Assembly (NCBI GenBank): GCA_002403905.1
Contig: DHIR01000262.1
Span: forward strand, 6,092 to 15,806
Direction of reading: 5' to 3'
DNA length: 9,715 nucleotides
Source of the DNA: Mucilaginibacter sp. UBA4741
Lineage (GTDB): Bacteria; Bacteroidota; Bacteroidia; Sphingobacteriales; Sphingobacteriaceae
Shown: positions 1 to 7,082 of the stretch, piece after piece
Numbering within the stretch: the first letter of the stretch is position 1
Layout: each line of letters starts with the position of its first letter
Translations under genes and position numbers: made by a program
The notes under the pieces: generated by a model
Databases searched by the model: none
What the model was told of the DNA's origin: nothing
What the model saw: the letters and a program-made list of their open reading frames with translations, nothing else

Positions 1-2
1 AG

Positions 3-134
3 GCGAAGAGAGGGTGGTCGAGCGAAGCAAAGACCGGGTGAGTAATCGCCGCTATACCTTAAACGCACACCGAGGACTCACCCCGCGGCACTTCGTGCGT
101 GACCCTCTCTTCGCTGCGCGGAAAGAGGGTGGTT
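3..134. repeat. Nested inverted repeats upstream of the plus-strand operon
   Basis: This stretch carries no gene but is strongly structured. A 13-bp arm at 3-15 (GCGAAGAGAGGGT) is an exact inverted copy of 102-114. Inside it, 36-43 (GGGTGAGT) is an exact inverted copy of 76-83. A small perfect hairpin, GCAC-TTC-GTGC, lies at 88-98. The right arm can also pair locally, 103-112 with about 121-129 (CCCTCTCTTC against GAAAGAGGG). The right side (120-134) repeats the 'AGAGGGTGG' word of the left end in direct orientation. The base composition is richer in G and C than the flanking genes. The pattern resembles a multicopy intergenic palindrome of the REP/MITE type, and it could also end transcription of an upstream gene. 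No T-run follows it, and I see no convincing promoter in 135-168. Confidence 0.6.
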
Positions 135-168
135 TGGGTTATTTAATAAAATTATCCGGTACCAACTA

Positions 169-1185
169 ATGAAGCTTGATTTTGAACATATACAGGCCGC
201 GCACTGCGAAAACGGTGTAACCATGAGCCTGTTAAAAAATGCAGGCGTCAAACAAATAACCGAACCATTGGCATTTGGAATTGGTGCAGGCTTATTCTTT
301 GTATATATCCCATTGTTAAAGATCAATAATGGGCCGGTAATAGCGTTCCGCACGTTACCTGGGTTGATATTTAAAAGAACTTGCAAGGCATTGGACATCC
401 CGGTCGTTCGTAAAAAGTTCAGATCAAAAGAAGCTGCAGAAGCATTTTTAAATGAATGTTTGGCTGCTGGTCACCCGGTTGGTTGCCAGGTGGGGGTTTA
501 TTATCTGCCTTATTTCCCAAAAGAGTATCGCTTTCACTTCAACGCACATAACTTAATTGTTTATGGCACCGAAGATGGTAACTATATGGTAAGCGACCCA
601 GTAATGGAAAGTACAAACACCATGACTGCTTATGAGTTAGAACGTGTTCGATTTGCAAAAGGCGCTTTGGCACCTAACGGTCAGTTATATTATCCAAAAG
701 AAACAAAGGCTGTTACTAACGAGAAAATAACAAAAGCCATCATAAAAGGTATTGAGAAAAATGTCTGGAACATGATATCGCCATTTACCGGGCCAATTGT
801 CGGAGTAAACGGAATCAGATATACCGGCAAAAAAATTAAAGGTTGGCGCGATAAAATGGGGTTAAAAGAAGCTGGGTTATATTTAGCGCAATTGGTGCGC
901 ATGCAGGAAGAAATAGGTACAGGTGGTGGTGGATTTAGGTATATTTACGGTGCGTTTTTGCAAGAAGCGCACGGGTACATACCAAATGATGAATTATTAG
1001 AAATATCACAATCTTTTACTGCATCGGGCGATCTATGGCGAACCGCGGCTGTACAAGCAGCCGGTATTTACAAAGGCCGCTTAGGTAGTCAGGAAGATTT
1101 TAATGTAATGGGCGATTACCTTTTGGAGATCGCAGAAATAGAAAAGAAAGCATTTACAGCGTTAAAAAATACAAAATGGCAGTAA
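169..1185 (+). CDS. BtrH-like acyltransferase (BtrH N-terminal domain plus C-terminal DUF4872-like domain)
   Basis: This 338-residue protein resembles the BtrH family. BtrH in butirosin synthesis transfers an aminoacyl chain from an acyl carrier protein onto an amine of the aminoglycoside. The N-terminal half (about 5-180) has the cysteine-protease-like layout of the family: 'AAHCENGV' with Cys13 as likely nucleophile, 'FNAHNLIVYG' with His127, and 'MVSDPV' with Asp143. Residues about 185-335 are mostly helical and match the position of the DUF4872-like domain. No signal peptide is visible, so it should be cytoplasmic. The ATG at 169 was chosen because the conserved 'FEHIQAAHCENG' start follows within a few residues. 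Its end overlaps the next gene by 10 bp, and the same operon ends with an ACP, which would be a logical acyl donor. The proposed job, moving the polyene acyl chain from ACP to an acceptor, is inference. The family call is fairly sure; the substrate is unknown. Confidence 0.8.
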   Translation: MKLDFEHIQAAHCENGVTMSLLKNAGVKQITEPLAFGIGAGLFFVYIPLLKINNGPVIAFRTLPGLIFKRTCKALDIPVVRKKFRSKEAAEAFLNECLAAGHPVGCQVGVYYLPYFPKEYRFHFNAHNLIVYGTEDGNYMVSDPVMESTNTMTAYELERVRFAKGALAPNGQLYYPKETKAVTNEKITKAIIKGIEKNVWNMISPFTGPIVGVNGIRYTGKKIKGWRDKMGLKEAGLYLAQLVRMQEEIGTGGGGFRYIYGAFLQEAHGYIPNDELLEISQSFTASGDLWRTAAVQAAGIYKGRLGSQEDFNVMGDYLLEIAEIEKKAFTALKNTKWQ

Positions 1186-1931
1186 CCCAATCCCTTGCGG
1201 TAAGTATTGAGCACATGGGGTTCCGTTATCCCGATAATACCGACGTATCATTTGCTGATTTAAACTTACAAATTGCAAAAGGTACCCGCTTTGGATTATT
1301 CGGACCAAACGGCGCGGGTAAAACCACGCTAATGAATTTGATGACGGGTGTGCTATCTGTTAACGAGGGAAGTATTAAGTTATTAGGGCGAGAGGCCGGT
1401 ACGCAGAATAAAGAAGTAAACAAACTATTCGGCTTTGTACCGCAGGATTTTTCTTTTTACCAGGAGCTATCCCCTGCCGAAAACCTGGAGTTTTTTGGCG
1501 CATGGGCAGGACTAAATAAAACAGAGATAGTAAAGCGTACCGATGAGTTACTGTATATTTTAGGCTTGGAAGATGTACGCAATAAGCCGGTCGAGAAATT
1601 CTCGGGCGGTATGAAACGCAGGGTTAATTTGGCAATTGGGGTTATACATAATCCGCAGGTATTATTTTTAGATGAACCTACGGTTGGGGTTGATGTGCAA
1701 ACACGGCAAGCTATAATTAGCTACCTACGCACGCTCAATGATAATGGTACAACCTTGATCTACACCTCACATCAACTAAGCGAAGCAGAGGACCTATGCG
1801 AACAAATAGCCATGATAGACGAAGGTAAAATAATAACCCAGGGCCATATTGACGATCTTTTAAAAGAACACAAACATGATAGTTTGGAAGATTTATTCAT
1901 TAACCTAACCGGAAAGGCGTACCGAAACTAA
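1176..1931 (+). CDS. ABC transporter ATP-binding protein
   Basis: This is a complete 251-residue nucleotide-binding subunit of an ABC transporter. All motifs are present: Walker A GPNGAGKT at 43-50, Q-loop Gln90 in 'FVPQDFSFY', the signature variant 'FSGGMKRR' at 142-149, Walker B 'VLFLDEPT' at 162-169 with catalytic Glu167, and the switch His199 in 'YTSHQ'. The sequence is of the DrrA/CcmA-like exporter class that pairs with ABC-2 permeases. The ATG at 1176 lies inside the end of the preceding gene, and the stop shares one base with the start of the permease gene (TAATG), so translational coupling is likely. With the permease it should form a homodimeric exporter in the inner membrane. In this context the cargo could be the polyene conjugate or a precursor (inference). 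Confidence 0.95.
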   Translation: MAVTQSLAVSIEHMGFRYPDNTDVSFADLNLQIAKGTRFGLFGPNGAGKTTLMNLMTGVLSVNEGSIKLLGREAGTQNKEVNKLFGFVPQDFSFYQELSPAENLEFFGAWAGLNKTEIVKRTDELLYILGLEDVRNKPVEKFSGGMKRRVNLAIGVIHNPQVLFLDEPTVGVDVQTRQAIISYLRTLNDNGTTLIYTSHQLSEAEDLCEQIAMIDEGKIITQGHIDDLLKEHKHDSLEDLFINLTGKAYRN

Positions 1932-3220
1932 TGTTTAAGCTCTGGATCTCCATAAAGAAAGACATTCGTATCCTACTCCGTGACAAGGTGGGTATCTCGC
2001 TGATGTTTGTTATGCCGATAATATTGGTTGTGGTGGTTACGAGTATACAAAACAGCACCTTCCAACTCGTTAACAAAAACAAGCTGTCTATTATTATTTG
2101 TAATACCGATACGGGTAAAGCCAGCAAACAACTTATTGAGGCGATAGATAAGATCGGTATGTTTAAGGTATCACAGATCGCCAAAGAGAATGCGAAGGCT
2201 ATATCGGATGATATGCATACCACTGATGCTTTGTTAGGAGTAGTAATCCCATCAAACTTTTCGGCAGAGGTAAATACCAAAGCAAAAAGCGCGTCTGATA
2301 AAGCAATGGCTGCTTTTAGCGGCCAGGCCGATAGTGCTGCAACAACAGTTAAGAAACAACCAGGCAGTATTGACCCATTGACGTTATATTATAATCCGGT
2401 TTTACAGGAATCGTTACGATTTTCCATACAAGGCGCTATCCAAAGTGCCTTACAGCTGGTACAAACCAGGCAAACTTTAAGAACGCTTTACTATTCCTCC
2501 AACGAAAAAGAACTGCCCAAAAGCCTGGAGAATGAAATGCTGAACAGCAATACCACCATCAATATGCTCCCAACATCAAAAGATGGCACACGTGTTACAC
2601 CTAATGCCAGCCAGCATAACGTACCGGCCTGGACCATATTTGCTATGTTCTTTGTTATTATGTCGCTTGGTGGTAGTGTGGTGAGAGAGAAAGTGAGCGG
2701 TAGTTTTATCCGCTTAAAAACATTGCCGACTAACTATTTGGTTGGCTTATTATCTAAACAGATCACCTATTTAGGGGTAACGCTTTTGCAGGCTGCTGTA
2801 ATATTTTCTATGGGTATATGGCTGTTCCCCTATTTGGGCTTGCCGGCTTTAAATTTACCGTCGGATCTATTAGCGCTGTTCGTTGTTACGCTAGTTTGTG
2901 GTTGGTGCGCGGTTAGCTACTCTATTTGCGTGGGCGTATTTGCCAATACACAAGAACAAGCCAACGGCTTTGGCGCTATATCCATAGTGATACTAGCCTG
3001 TATAGGCGGTTTAATGGTGCCCAGTTTTGCTATGCAGGGGTTGGCTAAAACAATGGCTAACTTTTCGCCGATGCATTGGTGCCTGCAGGCTTATTACAGT
3101 TTGTTTTTAGAAGGTGCCAAATTAAAAGATGTGCTAAACAATATTGGCTCTTTATTTATTATTACCATTATAATTCAATTCGTAACTTATTTAGGATTGA
3201 AAAGAAAAAATTTGATATAA
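1931..3220 (+). CDS. ABC-2 type transporter permease
   Basis: This 429-residue protein is the membrane subunit partnering the ATPase encoded just upstream. Its layout is typical of the ABC-2 (PF12698-like) permeases. There is one N-terminal membrane segment (about 21-39), then a hydrophilic extracytoplasmic domain of about 190 residues. Five more hydrophobic segments follow near 233-252, 277-300, 314-336, 345-366 and 404-423. The short loop after the second segment contains 'VREKVSGSFIRLKTLP', matching the conserved cytoplasmic 'E(R/K)xxGt..rl...P' coupling region of the family. Start and upstream stop overlap as TAATG, and the ACP gene follows after only 7 bp. It likely exports a lipid-like or polyketide product across the inner membrane; the substrate cannot be read from sequence. 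It carries no fused ATPase domain and is of normal length. Confidence 0.93.
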   Translation: MFKLWISIKKDIRILLRDKVGISLMFVMPIILVVVVTSIQNSTFQLVNKNKLSIIICNTDTGKASKQLIEAIDKIGMFKVSQIAKENAKAISDDMHTTDALLGVVIPSNFSAEVNTKAKSASDKAMAAFSGQADSAATTVKKQPGSIDPLTLYYNPVLQESLRFSIQGAIQSALQLVQTRQTLRTLYYSSNEKELPKSLENEMLNSNTTINMLPTSKDGTRVTPNASQHNVPAWTIFAMFFVIMSLGGSVVREKVSGSFIRLKTLPTNYLVGLLSKQITYLGVTLLQAAVIFSMGIWLFPYLGLPALNLPSDLLALFVVTLVCGWCAVSYSICVGVFANTQEQANGFGAISIVILACIGGLMVPSFAMQGLAKTMANFSPMHWCLQAYYSLFLEGAKLKDVLNNIGSLFIITIIIQFVTYLGLKRKNLI

Positions 3221-3227
3221 TTACCTT

Positions 3228-3491
3228 ATGGAAAAAGAAGCGCTGAAAGAACAGCTAAAAGTACAGATCATACAATTTTTAAACTTAACAGACCTTACCC
3301 CTGCGGATATAAAAAACGAAGAGCCATTATTTGGTGATGGATTGGGATTAGATTCTATCGACTCGCTAGAGTTGATCGTTTTATTGAAAAAAGAATACGG
3401 CATCGATATAAGGGACCCGAAAGAGGGACGTAAAGCATTGGTTGATATCAATACAATGGCTGATTATATCGAAGAGCATAGGAAGAAATAA
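3228..3491 (+). CDS. Acyl carrier protein (phosphopantetheine-binding)
   Basis: This 87-residue acidic helical protein has the carrier signature 'GLGLDSIDSLEL', with Ser43 as the site for the 4'-phosphopantetheine arm. It is a little longer than the 78-80 residues of a housekeeping AcpP and differs from it around helix II ('IDSLELIVLLKKEYGI'), as expected for a dedicated cluster ACP. It is the last gene of the plus-strand operon, 7 bp after the permease. It is the only ACP in the window, so it is the obvious carrier for the ketosynthases, ketoreductase and dehydratases encoded on the other strand and the obvious donor to the BtrH-like protein. A second ACP beyond the window is possible, since aryl polyene clusters usually have two. 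Family assignment is firm; the partner assignment is inferred. Confidence 0.93.
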   Translation: MEKEALKEQLKVQIIQFLNLTDLTPADIKNEEPLFGDGLGLDSIDSLELIVLLKKEYGIDIRDPKEGRKALVDINTMADYIEEHRKK

Positions 3492-3498
3492 CCTAACT

Positions 3499-3578
3499 GT
3501 AGAGACGCAATACTTTGCGTCTGGTATAAAGACATTCCCACCAAAATCATCCGGAGACGTAAAGTATTGCGTCTCTAC
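3499..3578. repeat. Long inverted repeat between convergent operons, possible bidirectional terminator
   Basis: Two 24-nt arms, 3499-3522 and 3555-3578, are inverted copies of each other with one mismatch (23/24), separated by 32 bp. Each arm is itself nearly palindromic: the left arm pairs AGACGCAA with TTGCGTCT around a 4-nt loop. It fills most of the gap between the ACP stop (3491) and the glycosidase stop. The right arm supplies the glycosidase TAG stop (3575-3577), so coding sequence and repeat overlap. The place between two converging operons fits a two-way transcription terminator, though no clear T-run is present. The motif resembles the 'GTAGAGACGCAA..TTGCGTCTC' intergenic repeats I know from Bacteroidota and cyanobacteria, so it may be a mobile palindrome (MITE-like) adopted as terminator. 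Confidence 0.75.
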
Positions 3579-4426
3579 GGTTTTACCAACACTACATTAG
3601 CCACCTTCCTCGCGCCTTCGTGATCCCATTTTTCGTTATCTGTTGGATAATTAACCACACCATTTTCGGTTTGGTGATCTATCCACATGGTGGTAGAGCC
3701 GCCACCGTCAAGGTTTATACCGTCTTTAGCGTTTAGCCATTTTACTATTTTGGCCATTTCAACTATGGTCACCCCTGTAGCATTATCATTTCGTCCGTCA
3801 ATAGTGATCAATAAAATACGGTTACGGGTTACTGCAACGCCCGTACGTGGATTACGTGTTTTAATAAATGCAGACGCGGTATCCAGCTTTTCCATTACAT
3901 TATGATACATCAGCATAGGGCCGGCAACCATAACATCGCCGTTTAATTTACTTTCCCAATCGACACTGCCATCCCATCTGCCTATACTTAAAATCCCGTT
4001 GTTAAAAATCAGCGCGCCCTTTTGATGATCTACCCTCTTGCCTGACTTGGTGAGTTGGGTTGGTGCCAGCCCTATCCCATCAACTTTTATCATATCAACA
4101 GAACCACCATTTTTAACATCGAAAAACCCGCCGTTTATGGCAGCTAGTGCCTTCTCTTCTTTAGCAAAATCAACAACCGGCTTTAATTTCTTTACTTCGA
4201 AACCTAGCGCCAATTTTATTTTTTTATGCGGATTGATCTCCAGTATATTGATGTTTTGATTAGAGTGAAACAGGTTGTTTTTAAACCAATAATGTTTCCA
4301 CTTTACGCCGCTGGTTATCTTTTTGGTTTCCCATTGTGCTTTTACAAAAGTCAATGAATCTGTTTGAGCAATAGCATTAAGCGCGAATAACAAACAAATT
4401 AAAACAGGTAGCAGGCTCTTTTTCAT
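3575..4426 (-). CDS. Secreted phosphodiester glycosidase family protein (NAGPA / DUF2233-like)
   Basis: This protein has 283 residues from the chosen start. Residues 1-20 (MKKSLLPVLICLLFALNAIA) form a clear signal peptide with a likely cleavage before Gln21, so it is exported to the periplasm or beyond. The mature part has the motifs of the phosphodiester glycosidase family (PF09992): 'AAINGGFFD' (95-103), 'RNPRTGVAVT' (191-200), 'TIDGRND' (208-214), 'INLDGGGSTTMW' (237-248) and a C-terminal 'EGARKVANVV'. The family includes the human enzyme that uncovers mannose-6-phosphate by removing N-acetylglucosamine from a phosphodiester; bacterial roles are mostly unknown. An upstream in-frame ATG at 4486 would add 20 residues with no signal peptide and overlap the preceding gene, so the ATG at 4426 is preferred; it leaves a 17-bp gap. 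It is last in the minus-strand operon. A role in processing a glycosylated or phosphodiester-linked product outside the cell is speculative. Confidence 0.85.
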   Translation of the reverse strand: MKKSLLPVLICLLFALNAIAQTDSLTFVKAQWETKKITSGVKWKHYWFKNNLFHSNQNINILEINPHKKIKLALGFEVKKLKPVVDFAKEEKALAAINGGFFDVKNGGSVDMIKVDGIGLAPTQLTKSGKRVDHQKGALIFNNGILSIGRWDGSVDWESKLNGDVMVAGPMLMYHNVMEKLDTASAFIKTRNPRTGVAVTRNRILLITIDGRNDNATGVTIVEMAKIVKWLNAKDGINLDGGGSTTMWIDHQTENGVVNYPTDNEKWDHEGARKVANVVLVKP

Positions 4427-4443
4427 AATGGTTTTAGTTGTTA

Positions 4444-4812
4444 TCAGGATATAACTTTTTGAAATATTCCGCTTAATTTCATGCACACTACTTCTCCGGC
4501 CATCAGGCTGGCGGCTATCTTAATATCACTATCTATCAATTGATAAGCTATGCTTAGTTGAAGTGTTTGGCTTGATGGTTCTATTAATGACAGGAACTTA
4601 ATATTATCCGCTTTCACTAATCGTAGCGGCTTATTTAATGCCGATGCTAAAACTTCTTTTACTACTTGCAACATACATGCCCCAGGCACTACAGGGCGGT
4701 CAGGGAAGTGGCCTGCAAAGATCTCGTTAAGCTCATCGATTTCTAAAATAGCATTAATAACGTTTTCTTCGTGCTGAAGCGATGATATCTTAAATAGGGG
4801 CTCTTTTAGCAT
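4444..4812 (-). CDS. Hot-dog fold 3-hydroxyacyl-ACP dehydratase, FabZ-like, with catalytic Glu replaced by Gln
   Basis: This 122-residue protein is close to the length of a single hot-dog domain. The active-site stretch 'AGHFPDRPVVPGACMLQ' (33-49) aligns without gaps to the FabZ motif GHFP..P..PG.L..E. The catalytic His is present (His35), but the residue in the place of the catalytic Glu is Gln49. The start ATG lies 4 bp after the stop of the chain-length-factor-like gene. In a polyene pathway it should dehydrate 3-hydroxyacyl-ACP to the trans-enoyl-ACP, possibly as a heterodimer with the second dehydratase of the operon (8919-9335), which has the opposite residue loss. It could alternatively be a non-catalytic partner or a thioesterase-like protein of the same fold. 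Fold assignment is firm, activity on its own doubtful. Confidence 0.82.
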   Translation of the reverse strand: MLKEPLFKISSLQHEENVINAILEIDELNEIFAGHFPDRPVVPGACMLQVVKEVLASALNKPLRLVKADNIKFLSLIEPSSQTLQLSIAYQLIDSDIKIAASLMAGEVVCMKLSGIFQKVIS

Positions 4813-4816
4813 AAAA

Positions 4817-5881
4817 TCAGCAGGCAGTTACCAGCATTAAGGAATGATAAATATTTTGGTAATGGTTATAGATCAATATTTTTTTAAGCGACTGATTTTT
4901 CATTTCACCATCTGCAACAATAGCCGGTACTACGCCTTTTTTAATAATGTTCGATGCAATCCATAAAGCAAATGACACCGATGTAGGATACTCGCCGCAT
5001 AAGTGTTTATAGTTAGCTAATGTAGCATTTGCGAATAGCGAATCACTTAGCACATCATAAACAGCATCGTTTTTGGTATCGCCATTTTTGCCGGTAATTA
5101 CTAAATCAATATCTTCTGCTTTAAGTGAATTAGCAACTAAAAATTTGTTGATATTCAATTGGATATCCTGATCGTCTTTTGGTCTGTAAAATGTTTTTAT
5201 AGCTACTAACTCGGCCAAATTATCTGCGGATGGTTTATCTGTAAGCAAGAAAAATGCCGCGCCCTCACCGCCTATAGTACCTTTTGATTGGGTTTTAAAT
5301 AGATCAAGGTTTGATAACGGCCACCGTTTATATAATCCCAAGCGGGTTAATACCGTAAAACTTACATCCACCATTTCCTCGGTACCGCCTACTAAAATAT
5401 TATCGGCCTCTCCCTCCTTTAACAACATTATGCCATCTAACAACGCACTTTCGAAAGATATCCCCTTATGCACAAATGTGTTGTTGTATTGGTGGCATTT
5501 TAACATCAATGCTATCTGGGCCGCAACCGTGTTGTGGGTTGATTGGATGAAAGCCGTAGGCGGCAGCATTTCTTCGTCCAGCTCGACAATACGGGTTAAA
5601 AACGTAACCGTATCTTCCATACAGCCAAAGGCAGTACCCGTAATAATAGCGCCGGGCATATCAACACTTGCCTGGTTTAAACATTCCTGAGCAGTAGCGA
5701 CTCCCATTTTGATAACATGGCTCATTCGCCTCATGAGCTTGGGGTCTATATAATTCTTATAATCAGGTTCAATTGTTTTTAAACGCATGCCTTCATATTC
5801 AACAGGGTCGGTTAAAAACGGCACGTCTCCAAAAGTTTTTTGGGCTGATATGGTGGCTGATGACCGTATATATATATTCAT
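4817..5881 (-). CDS. Ketosynthase-like chain length factor lacking all catalytic residues
   Basis: This 354-residue protein has the thiolase-like fold of beta-ketoacyl-ACP synthases, recognisable from 'AIITGTAFGCMEDT' (78-91), 'STHNTVAAQIAL' (114-125), 'ILVGGTEE' (162-169) and 'GTIGGEGAAFFLLTD' (201-215). Aligning it to the intact neighbour through the GGT motif puts Gly140 where the active Cys should be. The 'HGTGT' motif is replaced by 'TGKNGDTKND' and the 'GHT' His by Glu297 in 'LCGEYPTSV'. It therefore cannot condense on its own. It matches the 'beta-ketoacyl synthase chain length factor' group (Ketoacyl-synt_2 type, ApeC-like) of aryl polyene clusters. Its gene starts 1 bp after the stop of the intact ketosynthase at 5883-7082, as expected for a KS/CLF heterodimer. 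In such pairs the dead subunit shapes the pocket that sets chain length. The family is well supported; the pairing is inferred from adjacency. Confidence 0.85.
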   Translation of the reverse strand: MNIYIRSSATISAQKTFGDVPFLTDPVEYEGMRLKTIEPDYKNYIDPKLMRRMSHVIKMGVATAQECLNQASVDMPGAIITGTAFGCMEDTVTFLTRIVELDEEMLPPTAFIQSTHNTVAAQIALMLKCHQYNNTFVHKGISFESALLDGIMLLKEGEADNILVGGTEEMVDVSFTVLTRLGLYKRWPLSNLDLFKTQSKGTIGGEGAAFFLLTDKPSADNLAELVAIKTFYRPKDDQDIQLNINKFLVANSLKAEDIDLVITGKNGDTKNDAVYDVLSDSLFANATLANYKHLCGEYPTSVSFALWIASNIIKKGVVPAIVADGEMKNQSLKKILIYNHYQNIYHSLMLVTAC

Positions 5882-5882
5882 A

Positions 5883-7082
5883 TCAGATAGCCGAAAATAT
5901 TAACGATGTACAATTACCTCCAAAGCCAAACGAGTTTGACATAACATGCTTAACCGGCTGATCTTTTAGAAAATGTTTCGCCGGCACAAAAGGCAACTCA
6001 TGCATTGGTGTTTTAAAACGCAGGTTAGGATAGATCAAACCATGTTTAATTGCCAGGGCAGAAAAAACCGCCTCAATCCCACCGCTTGCCCCTAATGTAT
6101 GCCCGGTAAATGATTTGGTTGAGCTCATGTCAGGGTAATTTTCTCCAAATAAACGCATTATGGCCGTACCTTCCGCGCTATCGTTGTTGGGCGTGCCGGT
6201 ACCATGCAGGTTAATATAATCAATATCGCCAGGCACTAAACCACTTTTATCTAACGCTCGGCTCATGGCTAAATAACAACCCGTACCTTCCGGTGATGAC
6301 GCGGTTTGGTGATAGGCATCATTGCTATTATTATAGCCGCTTAATTCGCAATACATCTTCTTATTTAGCGCTTTAGCTACTTTGTCAGAAACCAATACTA
6401 CATATCCGGCGCCTTCGCCTAAGTTCAAACCTTCGCGATTTTCATCAAATGGTTTACAGAACTCTTTATCCAATATCATCAGCGTATTAAAGCCGTTTAA
6501 AGTAAATTTGGTTAGCGAGTCCGTTCCCCCGGCTACAACTACGTCCAATATATCATTCTTAATTAGCCTGGCCCCATAAGATATGGCGTTTGCAGATGAT
6601 GAACAAGCAGTGCTGATGGTGGTCATGTAGTCTGTTAAGCCCAACTGATCAGCAACAGCCTCGGTCATGCTGCCACATTCATGATCAAATACGTTGCGCA
6701 GTTTACCTTTTGAGTTGTCTTTTGTAAATTCTACAAAGAAATCCTCGCTCTTATCCATACCGCCTACCGTATTTGCAGAAACAAACCCGGTACGTAAGTT
6801 AGACAGATTTTCTATTTGAGCATTATTTAAGGCCTCCTTAGCGGCTATCAGACTTAAAAGCGTAGTACGGCTTTGTTGCGAGGAAAAACTCGTTAAAGCG
6901 GCTAATTCTTCGTTGGTCATCTTCACTTCTGCCACCGGCACTATTCCATGCAGTTTGGTGTTGATCAAAGTTATTTCGGCCATGCCCGCCTGTTCGCGCT
7001 CAAATGAAGCCAGGTTCTCGGCAACATTATTGCCAATAGCCGTAATAACCCCCACACCCGCAACGTAAACCGATGAACTCAT
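5883..7082 (-). CDS. Beta-ketoacyl-ACP synthase (FabF-like, intact)
   Basis: This complete 399-residue ketosynthase catalyses decarboxylative condensation of malonyl-ACP with an acyl chain held on the active Cys. All residues are seen: Cys160 in 'ISTACSSSANA', His293 in 'NLHGTGTPNND', Lys323 and His328 in 'TKSFTGHTLGASGG', and the glycine-rich end 'NSFGFGGNC' (382-391). The N-terminus 'VYVAGVGVITAIG' is the standard KAS II beginning, which supports the ATG at 7082. That ATG directly follows the TAA of the preceding gene (TAAATG), and the stop lies 1 bp before the chain-length-factor gene. It is probably the KS-alpha subunit of the elongating KS/CLF pair in polyene synthesis. A housekeeping FabF role is unlikely given the cluster context. 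Confidence 0.93.
   Translation of the reverse strand: MSSSVYVAGVGVITAIGNNVAENLASFEREQAGMAEITLINTKLHGIVPVAEVKMTNEELAALTSFSSQQSRTTLLSLIAAKEALNNAQIENLSNLRTGFVSANTVGGMDKSEDFFVEFTKDNSKGKLRNVFDHECGSMTEAVADQLGLTDYMTTISTACSSSANAISYGARLIKNDILDVVVAGGTDSLTKFTLNGFNTLMILDKEFCKPFDENREGLNLGEGAGYVVLVSDKVAKALNKKMYCELSGYNNSNDAYHQTASSPEGTGCYLAMSRALDKSGLVPGDIDYINLHGTGTPNNDSAEGTAIMRLFGENYPDMSSTKSFTGHTLGASGGIEAVFSALAIKHGLIYPNLRFKTPMHELPFVPAKHFLKDQPVKHVMSNSFGFGGNCTSLIFSAI

Noticed and set aside
1..134. CRISPR array or tRNA in the structured left end
   Set aside because: There are no regularly spaced direct repeats with variable spacers, and no cloverleaf with T-loop and anticodon arms could be drawn.
78..398. Minus-strand open frame of 106 codons across the repeat and the start of the acyltransferase gene
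   Set aside because: Its end is translated palindrome sequence and the rest is antisense to a well-supported gene; no family resemblance.
4427..4486. Longer N-terminus for the glycosidase from the ATG at 4486
   Set aside because: It would bury the signal peptide behind 20 charged and polar residues and overlap the dehydratase gene; the ATG at 4426 gives a standard signal peptide.
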